From positions 10,847,387 to 10,911,386 of the forward strand of contig OU612069.1 of the NCBI GenBank assembly GCA_914767715.1: 64,000 nt of DNA, given 5' to 3'. The stretch's first letter is position 1. Every line of letters starts with the position of its first letter. Shown piece by piece: positions 1 to 11,100 of this stretch. This stretch comes from Membranipora membranacea. Its lineage: Eukaryota; Bryozoa; Gymnolaemata; Cheilostomatida; Membraniporidae. Made by a program: the position numbers and the translations under genes. The notes beneath the pieces are model-generated. The model was not told where the DNA came from. It saw nothing but the letters and a program-made list of their open reading frames with translations, and did no database searches.

Positions 1-1179
1 TATGCCTAAATTCTGGTTGTTCCCATTCAACTGGTGAGCCACCGGCATATGGTGGCGATGGCTCGAAACTCCAAATGAGGGCAAACTTGATAATACTTGA
101 TTTACCTACCCTACCTATTTGGTCACTTTTGTACTGGCAGAATTCCGATTTAATTCCCCGGTCAATTTTTTTCCACTGGTATGAAGAATGCGGTTTTTTA
201 TTTATGTTAAACTTTAAAAAAGAGATTTTAATTTCACCAATACAGAGCAGAATAGAACAAAACAGGGAAAATATGCAAATCAATATTCTAACCGCCAAAA
301 TAAATTGATGCTGGGCAATTATGACAAAAGATGACGGGTTTTATGTATCAAACACTAGGGAGGTGGTACAGACCACATTATTTATTTGTTTCATACCTGG
401 CAGTCTCCATTGTTTGATGCCAGATTATTTTAGGTGATGGATCTGCAGGTCAAAATTTATTAAGAATGCAACGGATATTTTTTCAAACAAAATATATACT
501 TGGGCATTTTTATTCTTACGCATTGGATATACTCAGATCTTTTGTGGCCTCGGGACAAAATAAATCAATTCAGATCACTATTGAATCACTATAAATGACT
601 GTAAATGCGAGCATCATGGTACAAGGGACGCTGGTGGCCAAGAACAAATTTCACCTTTGATTTGACTCATTCTCTCTCCTTTTACCGACGCAAAAATATT
701 TACTTTTATATCACCTATCCAAACAAACCAGACCACTGCTATGATAAAACCTTGGAGCATATCAAGGTTACTTCCATGCTGACACCCCTTTTTTGATTAT
801 TTTAATACCATCAGTCGGTTGTGACGCATTGATGAAAAAAGTTCTGAGAAAGCGATGTAATCTCACAGCTTCAGCTTCTTGGAACTCTGCCATTGATATG
901 TCTCACTTGCCCCTTATTTGATAATAAATCCTAAGCCGGTTATGTTATCTGAGCTTTGAGTCGGTCAAAGGCGCATTCCACTCTTAGCAAAATACAACCA
1001 GCAGTGGATCAGACCTGATGAGTGTCAGTCATCATTTTTATGATCTCCTTTGTTGAAAATGAAACTTTTTATAAGGTACTGTACCGAGAGCAACAGAGCA
1101 TGCAATCAAGGTCCTGAAGATTTTATAATATACATTTTATTGCTATTCAGTACCCCACTCAGGGCCTATAAGACAGCAT

Positions 1180-1253
1180 GGGTAGTGACCGGAATTAAGA
1201 CCGGCAACTCTCAGGTTAGAAGCTCGAATCCTAACCACTACACCACCCTGCCA
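1180..1253 (-). repeat. tRNA-derived SINE relic
   Basis: On the minus strand the sequence starts with a good pol III A-box (GTGGTGTAGTGGTTAGGATT). About 35 bases on comes a degenerate B-box (CCGGTCTTAATTCCGG). The arrangement resembles a Glu/Asp-type tRNA head. No intact cloverleaf acceptor stem can be drawn, so I call it a SINE or tRNA pseudogene and not a working tRNA. It is unrelated to the SINE family at 24, 44 and 51 kb. Confidence 0.55.
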
Positions 1254-2267
1254 CCTTTATTTTTTACAATAAATCTTTGCTATTTGAAAGGGATATTGTT
1301 GTAACTAATCAGACAAGTACCACAGGGTTATTGGCATATTGATAAAAGGTTTTAAATATGCTAGTGTAATCTATGTGGATGTTATAGATAAAATGTATAA
1401 ATTTACTATTTAAAACACAAAAATTCAACGGTCTATTTTATTGGCATGAGTTGGTTCCGGAACTTTCTGTGCAAGTTCTTTTAAGGAGGCCACTGTGTGC
1501 ATGACCAAAATTCTCTTTATTTTGGTGAAAGACATAGCTTTATCAAAACATATGCTGCAGCACATTTTGCCAATCTGTCAATATTTTTCAAGACCAAACT
1601 CTATTTTTATGTTATTGTAATGCGAGAACAAGTATGTCATTGTTTTTATGGAGGAATACCAATTTTCAAATGGAATACACATCATTGGAGCATCCTTGTA
1701 CTTCAAATTGACTTGATTTTCAAATCTGATGCAACCAAACCTAATAAATATTTTATCAAGTTTGCCTGCACAGCCAGCAGTGCTAGGTGGGTAAAATGTA
1801 AACGCCTGCAAGCTGGATCATACTTGGTAAACACCCAGGTGATATCTAAATAGATTTTATGAATATACTTATTTATTTATATCACTCATACCAAAATATA
1901 TAATAAATACTGCCAAAAAAATATGGATCAACAAACAAAAGTACTGTCTTGAATATTTGCAATCCACCCTTAAACATCGCCACACATTTTTGTCGGCCTC
2001 CCAAAAGAGGCGTCATTGCTGTATGAAAATTGTCTGAGGAAATATTGACACAAGCACACTATATTTCAATGTTATCAAAATAATCTACCAATTAAAACAA
2101 TCAAAGCAAATTAATCAGGGAAACTTAGTAAAATCAGCTAATAATAACATGGCCTGTTCAGACAGTCGTTTAGTCATCTATCACTGATGCCCTTTTACAA
2201 ATTATATAATAAAATCGTTTTCGCTCACATTTTCTAATTCGAAATGAGCTTTAATTTTTTTTCAAGT

Positions 2268-2273
2268 TTTATT
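2268..2273 (-). promoter_or_regulatory. Candidate poly(A) signal, gene 1
   Basis: AATAAA on the minus strand, about 167 nt beyond the gene 1 stop codon at 2440-2442. It is the first canonical hexamer I noticed downstream of the stop. In AT-rich DNA a chance match is possible. Confidence 0.4.
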
Positions 2274-2439
2274 ATATATTACTACTAAAATTATTCATTA
2301 ATGATAACTATAATTACTATATATTACTGATTCAAACAAACATTCAGCCTGTAGAAATGTTTAACTGAGCGGAAATGAGAGGACAAAACACGCCCATTCC
2401 AAACAGGGCTCACCAAGACAGCTAAGACGCTGCTAAGAG

Positions 2440-5400
2440 CTAATTTTTGGTGCAGCTATCTGTGTCCATATTGTAAGTGTAGCCGGCGGTACAGGAGCTT
2501 ATAAGCTCCAGGGTGACGGAGGCTCCCTCAGCTGTCATTCGTGGATAAACGATCCTGTCAAAAGCAAAAGTTTCACACATTAGAGACATGATAAACTTGG
2601 TATCCAAGTAAACTGAAAACTAAAATTTGTGTTATGGATCAAAAGCAACCATATCACAGCAAAACATCATGGTCATTTGACCTCTTGGTATTAAAAGGGC
2701 TTTATAAAGATGACACCATTGAGAAACAGTGCTAAGCATTGGCATTCTCTTTTTGAGATTATACTTTTCTTCTTTGCATGAATTTTAATGTTCATGATTT
2801 TGGAGTTGTCCTGTGTTGTCATTTGATTTGTAATTTTCACTTTTACTGCCAACAAAGACCAACAAGTGAAAACAAGCTGACCTTATCATAAATCACTGAA
2901 ACCTGGAATGTCTCTTCCAAGCTATAATTTATAGGCAAAGGAATTACGCACCATCTGTATGTAAAAAAGAATTAAGCTCTTAATTCTGCCAAGCGGTGGC
3001 CCTCCTGTGAAATATGAGTTTTATGAGGAAAACCCAAATCTATGTTTTACACTGTACTTGGGTATTGTTCAATAACTTACGGTGGGACTTGTTGAAGCAG
3101 GAACACATAGAGAAAGTTTCCCTTCTCGATCAGTCTCCTGTTGAGCTTTGCTGCCACATCAGAAGGAACCTTGTCGACGCTACCAGAGAAAGTAAGATCT
3201 GTAAGCCACTGGACAGTGAGGGTGTTATTGTCACATTGTGTCATCGGAACAGCTCCCTTCGGTTTCATGCAATCTGAAAGACAATTGATGAAGAAATTGT
3301 AAAAGATTATTTTGTTGCAGAAATATCCAGTCAGAAAATTATAATAAGCTATTTCTTTGGAGGCATCAGTTAAAGAAATTTGAGCAACTTACATGCATCG
3401 CATACTGCTTTGTATAGGAAAATTGCGTTTGTGAGTTCTAAATAGTTCAATGCATGGCATATACAGTTGTTTTGATGACAGATGTTTCTAGTACTGTGAA
3501 TTATTAGAAATGTGCTGTCTGCAAAAAAAGATTTCTGTAGACACAGTCCAAGCTGATCAACAAGCAAACTTACCTTGTTGACAGACGACTTCCTCCAGCT
3601 GACCATAGTTGTGGTTAGAGATGGATCGTAGTGATGACTGGGAGACCTCGTCAGCGATGCTGGAACACTTTACGTCATACTCAGCTCGGAACGCCAAACG
3701 TCTTACAACCTTCTCATCTGGAAAATATGATATTCGATTATTGTCAATTAAATACTTCTGGCAAGTACGGAAAGGGCAGAGCAGTAGAAGGATAATTTTT
3801 AGTGATTTTAAAAAACTTAGAGCAGCCATACACAATTTTAAACGCCACTCAGTGCTGAGAGCTGATGCAAAAGACGGCTCTTTTTAATACTCGTCATATG
3901 GATAATCGTATATATGTTGTCATTTGACAATAATTAGGCAGCAGGATCATAATAAATTCTAACAATATTCCTTATTCCTATCTGAGCAAGCAAAACACAA
4001 TATCTGCAAAATTTGTAATTTCAAAGGAGAGCCAATTTAAAATCAAACAAAGAGATGCAAACAAATTCCGAATTTTTACTTCTTTATAAAGTCGGTCTAG
4101 AAAAAGGATAGATGCAAAATAATTTTTAGAGCAAAGGCCAACAATTACAAATAATCCATTATTGCAAAATGGGGAATTTGAAAATTTGATGGCCAAACAA
4201 GAGATTGTAACTTATGCATTGCTATTTTTACAGGAATTTTGAGACAAATCATCATCATCATCCAGTTTCTTTTCAAATGTGATTCTAGAATGTTGATTCA
4301 TTTTCATCGCTTCTAGTCTCAAGCATTTCATTACCTAAGACAAAACTCACACAAAATCTCACACAAGTTACAATGTTTGTTTAAAATTTATTGTTTCTCA
4401 AACACTTACCAAATGCAGCTACTGTTATGCTGATGTCAGTGCAGTTGGTATCGTTGCTCTTGTACTCTATGGGGTAGACACCTGGTGGGAGTTGAAGACG
4501 GACAGGAGACCCGTCCGCGAGAAAGATGTCAACCATGGAGTAACCCACTGTACCGGGCGTTTTCTTCACTATCTCCTTTGGACAGCCAGATTCTCCTGTC
4601 AACACAGAAATAAGCTACAATAATGAGTTCTACGTTAGGAGAGTATTGGTCTAAGTGCTCAGACGGATCCGATGTGATTTAGTGGCATTACATTATCAAC
4701 CACTCATTTATGATTGATAGCGTAACGCTACTAACTCGCATTGGAGCCATCTGAGCACTTGGACTAGGAAAGTATATGAGAAAGGACAAGCTCAATTATT
4801 GGATATGTTGATCTGACCAGCCAGGAATCGATTCTATAGACTGGGAATGAAGAACTCTATACCTTTTCCTTGTTTATAGCAAAAAGGTAGTGATTTTTGA
4901 AAGGATAAATCACCTGAATTAGCTGGTTGTTTTTTCGGCACCGCTCCTGCTTCTCCATGACCTAAAATTACACATTTCAAATTTATCAAGGCTATATAAA
5001 TACTCAAATATTTATGCATTTCAAATCACTGCTCCGACTGGTTTACTACAAATATTTTTTTAGTTTGAGTTTACAACAGGTAAAGCACATGTATTGGTTG
5101 TATGCATAATACTCCTGTGTCTCTGCCCAATAATCAGGAATGGGGAGCCATAAACTCATTTTGATATTTCAGTTGGTTGATATTGACTTTTTTTTCAAAT
5201 TTTTATTATAAATGCTTCCCAAATAATTACTGTGATTACTCTGTGAATTTCAACAATGTATAAAGACAAGTACGCTTACCCTGAATTCGGACTATTCTCC
5301 CTTGTTCACCAATCAATAGACTGTTGCCTGAGATCAGAAGTGAATATGGCTTGTTGAAAGTGCAAGCTTTAGGTTTGCCGGTGCAGAAAGTTGTTGTGAC

Positions 5401-6896
5401 GTTTGTGGTGAGGTCGACGAGACGTAGGCGATTATTTTGTCTATCCGCAATCATTATTTTTGTTTGATTAACCTGAATCAGGCCCTCTGGATAGTAGAAT
5501 CGAGCAACAGAAGAGTTGCCATCGAGGTAGCCACTGGTAGAAGTCCCAGCTATGGAATTGTAAGACTTGAACTTGTAGTTGTAAAATCCAACAGTGTGAT
5601 ATCTTGATGTTGTTGTGTAGATTAGGTCCCCACTGTTAGTCTGAATCAAATGGCTTGACTGAGCAATAACTCCAAATGGGCTCACTATTCTACTTTTTAT
5701 GTTGAAATGGGCAAGACCATCTACGTAGCTGGAACTGGAGTAATAGGTAAACAATATATGGTGGGGCATCTGGTTATCCTTAATGATGTATCGAGGAGAT
5801 TGCATTTTGCTATCAACACCGAATGTAACACCGTCTGCATAGCGACATTTTCCTGCATACTGGGATGTATTTCCGCTCGTTCGGTTTGCAAGTCGTAAGC
5901 AGTGGTAACTATAATCGGGAATGACAACTTGATCTGGTGTGAGTTGTAGAAAGTCGTAAATTCTGCCTAATCTAGCATTCTCACCCTGACCCTCAATGTA
6001 CGCTTGATGTGTCGCATTTCCCACAACAATCGATGTTGTCTTGCCGTCGGTTGTTTTGATAGAATAACCGTCGATGTAAAGGATGTTTCCAGGGATGAAT
6101 TGATCTTCTTCTAGATGGTAAACAGTGCCATAGGTCAGAACGAAGTACGACATGATCGTTTCCTCATGGGTCAACCTACAACAAAAATTAGTTACTGCAA
6201 TAATTTCAGCGTAAAAAATTACCGGCATCAGTAAACTGGTATCTTTTGAACGTAATGTGAACCAGTATCTTACAGCCTTGTGGTTAGGAAGCCTTTAAAT
6301 GGATAACAAACTTCATTATGACTTTTGCCACTAGCAATGAACGAATTAATTCAATATGTCTGGTCTGGGACTATATCAGTTCACAGCTTGTTTAATCATT
6401 TCTGGTTGTTTTCAATGGGAATAGTTCTCCTAGGTGATATTCTCCCAAAAAAAGAGTTATTCTAATTTAATAAAAAAAGAAAGCCAAGTCTCTCATGTCA
6501 ATTTTCAGATTTCTCAGATTTATTACATAATTTAAGGTAGCCTTATTCTTCTTAATTTTTTTTATCAAACTTGTATTTTGTAACTCTTTGTAAATTGATG
6601 TACTGACAATACTTACGCTTCCAAGACAGAGTTCTGTGCTCGAGTTTCATGCCCAAGTGCCACTACTGCCAACACAAGCACCTTGAAGAAAAAAAAATAA
6701 CAAGTTAGCAATAATGTAATACAAATTTTCAGAAGTAGCTCCTGCAAATATTATTCATTACAATTAGTAGGCTTCACTTATGAGATATATTTAAAAGAAA
6801 GAAATATCACAATGCACAATATGGATCTGTATACTGGCTGTTATTCAGAGAGAAGCAATATGATTTTTATACCCTTACCAATATTTTGAACCTCAT
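2440..6896 (-). CDS. Gene 1: secreted NHL-propeller / HYR-like protein, 8 exons
   Basis: Exons in transcript order: 6879-6896, 6617-6681, 5280-6175, 4914-4961, 4410-4595, 3574-3717, 3081-3273, 2440-2554. All introns are GT-AG, all phases join, and the total is 1665 nt (554 aa plus stop). Residues 1 to about 21 form a signal peptide (MRFKILVLVLAVVALG, then polar). Exon 3 (residues 28-326) carries NHL-type repeats, the clearest around residues 250-300 (YPEGLIQVN, MIADRQNNRLRLVDL), with many N-glycosylation sequons. Exon 5 (about 343-404) resembles the end of a HYR domain (LPPGVYPIEYKSNDTNCTD). Exons 6-8 have paired Cys and end in CTAGYTYNMDTDSC just before the stop, like the start of an EGF-like or Ephrin-receptor-like motif that is cut short. 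Exons 5 and 6 are symmetric phase 1-1, as in shuffled extracellular domains. It is probably an extracellular or matrix protein; the exact function is unknown. Confidence 0.8.
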
Positions 6897-8145
6897 GTTG
6901 TAAGCGTTTGTGTCAAACAGAATGACACAAAAAGTTTTTACGTTTGTTTAAATACTAACGCAAATTTAGATAACTAAGGCTAGCACCAATAATATGAAGC
7001 CGCGAAAGTTTATGATATCAGGATTGTGGTCAGACGCATAAGAGCTCCGTACAAGTTTTGTATGATATCAAATATGGCAAAATCATGGGTAACAAATAAT
7101 GTCATTTCTTTGCTCAGATCGTGAATGGAAAGAAACAACATTACCTAAATTAGCCGAAAATGGGTCTAGCAATAATATGTGCTTATTTTCATGATAGGTG
7201 TTTATTAAACTTCCAGGCGGTGAGAAGAATTCTATTTATTTTTTATTTTTTAAACTTCATTAGCATAATTTTCATTCGATGAGAATGTTTTACAAAATCA
7301 GCCTTCCAAGAAAACAAAACAAAAATCTATTTCAATACGATATATCAGGTTGTTGCACATCACTTAGAGCAATCATTTGAACATTATCATACAAACAATT
7401 TGACTCGAGGGATAAAACATAATTATTAACAACTAGCAATGTGTTAACCTCGTTGCCAATTACAGAAAAGAGACAATGATGTTGTTTGTCCAGTTGTCCA
7501 AGTTTCTTTGTCATTGTTTCTGGCTTCACGTACATTGTCACCGAACCCCATAATAATAATCATATCAATTTTATATTCTTATCAAGTGATAAATGACACA
7601 TTAGATCGTGCCTAAAATAAAATAATATGATAATGCATTAGGTGAATTTGTTATAAACTTAGTTATCCAGTCAAAATTTAAACATTTAAGGTAGAAAACA
7701 CATTCCACGAATTTGAGGACATTGTGCCATCAACAACTTTGCAATAGAATATTTCAAGGAGGCTGATCATTATAATTCCGGGTGATTTAGTGCAATATCA
7801 TCATATATCACCCAAGGATTGTAAGAAATATCTCAGTATTGATGTGTTAATTTTTATTTGAACATTTCAGTTGAGAGAGCCATGTATCATTAGCAAAAAT
7901 GTTTTAATACTTTTTTCTTGTGCTGAGTAATGCTAGTTTGTATCAATACACTTGTCTCATTTCCTTGCTCCAAAGAGAAATGCCATCTAGATGTGAGTTA
8001 ATCTGTGATAATGCCTCTCAGATCAAGCTATTGTTCTCATAATACATGCTGTCAGTGACGTAAAGTAAGCCTTGCTGCAACGCGACTGACATTCGCATTA
8101 AGTGTGTACTTTGAAGTTTAAGTTGATCTGCTCAGTTCAGAAATA
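6897..8145. promoter_or_regulatory. Shared upstream region of divergent genes 1 and 2
   Basis: These 1,249 bases separate the start codons of gene 1 (minus) and gene 2 (plus), so both promoters and 5' leaders probably lie here. The stretch is AT-rich. I recognise no TATA or initiator element with confidence and no further exon. The call rests on position only. Confidence 0.45.
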
Positions 8146-11100
8146 ATGCATCGCTTGTTAGTTGTGATATTTCTGGCCTCGGTTATTGACATCTGCCAGG
8201 CGGAAGAGAACGCAACTCTAGTGGTTACTCAGGAGTATCCAACCGCTTACTATGGAGATAAATTCAACTTCACCTGCTTGGTTTGTAATCACCTTTACCA
8301 AAATAGAATCCCAAGAAAACACTATGTCAATCGACTCGGTTTGACTAGGTTTGAGTAGCTTTTACTAAGTTCAACAAGTCATCCCTAGGTTTGACTAGGT
8401 TTGACTCTGTGGGACTAGGTTGTGAATAAGTTTGACAAAGTTTGAATTAATTCGACTAGGTTTTGAATTAGTTTGACTAAATTTGACTGGGTTTGGACTT
8501 GCTTTGGGCTTGGCTTCACTAGGGTTGACTAGGTTCTACTAGGTTCTACTAGGTAGGACTCTGTTTTGAATAAGTTTGACAACGTTTGACAAGGTTTGTT
8601 TAGACTTGAATAGGTTCGACTAATTTTGGCTAGGTTTGACTAGGTTTGACTAAGTTTGACTAAGTTTGACCAAGTTTGACTCAATTGACTAGGTTTTCAG
8701 TAGCTCTGTCTAGGTTTGACTAGGTTTGACTAGGTTTGTGTAGAAGAATTGTACTTTCTCCTTCTCTCTCATTTTCACCAGACACATGTTGATGAGGACG
8801 AGTCAGATACTTACATCTGTACAGAGTTTGCTATCGAGCAGACATTCTATAATACATATATATACGGGGATGTGTGCTGTGATAAGAGCAGGACATATGA
8901 TTGGCCAGGACTCTCACCTAACTCACAGCAGTGCGCTCCACGAGTAAACGGACAATGGAGGACGACCAGTCTAAACGTTACTCTGACCGAGAACATGTAT
9001 GACACAAATGCGTGAGTAGAAATGGATCTCAGTTTTGAGTTTAAATTAATCACTACATGTATTCAGAATTATTAGAATACAGTTTAAGTTTTATAACATG
9101 TCGTCCTAATTATTTAATGGATAACAGACCCAGCACGCATATTCATAAATAATTTGAAATGTCCTGCACTGGTTTTTTCCTGATGGCTGTACAAGAATAT
9201 GTATCATTCTATCAATGAGCCTCACTGATTGGTAGCCATCCTCAGCCAACCTATCGGATTTGGGTGCAAAGTGCTGATTTGGCAAGAATGGATTTGGTGA
9301 ATGGAATCAGAGGCATTTGTCACATTGTTAAGAAGCCCGAATGTAAATCAGGGAATTAGAGCTTGTCTTCTTCCGTTAAAAGAGCAGACAACACCCTAAT
9401 GGATCAACTGTGTTAATTTTTTTTGCCATATCCAATTCTGTGACGGGAAGCCCCTCCTTGACAACAATATGTTTAAAACAATCACTTGATTTGTTTTACC
9501 ATGTATTTTTGTTGTGCATGGCCTCATATGTCCAAGTAAAATGAGCGACAAATGAAATCGATATATATGCTGTATAGTCAAACAAATCGAATGAAATATT
9601 TTACGACAGTAACCCAATCATACACCGATGTTTCCTTCACTATGAATACTACGGCTGGCTTGGCAATGGAGAAGATGAGATTCCATCAAATGATGTCACT
9701 ATCTCAATTAAGTCAATTAATGACCAGACCATAACCCTAGGACCTGAGGATGTGGTCTATCAAGGAATGCCCTCTGTGAGGTTGAAATGCACCTCCACTA
9801 ACGCTGAGGCTACGCAGCTCAGGATCACCCAACTTACTGGAGGTATAGTAAGAATCAACCACAAAATTTTGTATCATTTATGGAGAGTCAGGAAAACCAC
9901 CATCCCATATGAAATGTGTTGGGAATTTGACAGTCATAGCTAGGCAAAGCATATCCTATCCAGATTCTGTTTGTTTTACAGTTTTAAGGTATAACTAGTC
10001 GAAAACTCCTTTGCCTGGTGCACAGCAATAGTGTCCGGTTGATGTCAATTTTGATAGGTAAGATTAATTAATGGAGGCGAAAGATGAAAAGGCAAAACAA
10101 ACATTATATTGTCCGGCCAACCCGTTATCTGTTACTTTTTTACAGCATCCAACAAAAACTACCTCCTGACAATACTTTAAATAGGGCTAGTACAGTTCTG
10201 GTCACAACTAGTAAGGCTCAGAGAGTGAAAGCCAAACAGTTGCTGTAAAAACACTGGACATTGAAAATCTTTTGTTAAAATCTCGGGTTGTATCCTTGAC
10301 CAGTTGATAATATCCTGTGCTCTCTTGATATTACAGTTACCATCAGCGGGTTAAGTGTATCCGCCCCTGAAATTGATGTGGATACACAGCTACTATACAG
10401 TGTAGCTGAGTTTCCTCTGGTAACTTCACACAATAACACAGAGTTCAGCTGTTCAGACGGAGGTAGACCTGTCACTGGTAAATCTGTGGTCAGGTCAGTC
10501 TGCGGTATACCCTCACTATAATGTCACGTGACTTAATAGTGAATTGCTGAGTTTTCTAAAATAACAATTTCACATTTACAAGTCACCACTCATTAATAAG
10601 CTTATGAATTATGTCAAACAAATTACTTTGGTACATTCAATCATGTAGGTAAATCTTATTCAAAATTCCAAATGTAAAAGTTAAGGTGACAACCAATCCT
10701 AATCCATAAAGGTTGCAAAATGTTAAAGTGATGAAGTTCACAGCCTTCAGTATTAAATTGTCACACATCCAAATAGTGGTCAAAATAAAAAAAATTGAAA
10801 TTCAATTTAATATTATGAACCTAAATGTCACCGTCTGCTCTTCAATACCAGTTATACCCTGATGGTGATGGCAACAACAACCACAACCATGACAACTACA
10901 ACTTCAACAACCACCACGCCCACAACTACACCTACATCAAGCACAATAACAACTACACCGCTAACAACCATGACACCATTTAGTGGCACAGTGATGGAGA
11001 ATGCTACTACAGACAGTACAAACACAACTACTAATACAACAACATTGTCCCCACTAGCTGTATCAGCTACCTCAGGAGGGGAACAGACCACCAGAACAAT

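Larger units (their letters stand above)
1..2439. other. Intergenic stretch, no supported gene
   Basis: Only short chance ORFs are present, with no splice-consistent exon chain on either strand. A tRNA-like SINE relic lies at about 1180-1253 and a candidate poly(A) signal for the minus-strand gene lies at 2268-2273. Much of 1850-2350 is simple AT-rich sequence. Confidence 0.5.

Noticed and set aside
1497-1853. 118-aa plus-strand ORF and its antisense partner
   Set aside because: No family resemblance, no splice context, and AT-rich codon use; likely chance.
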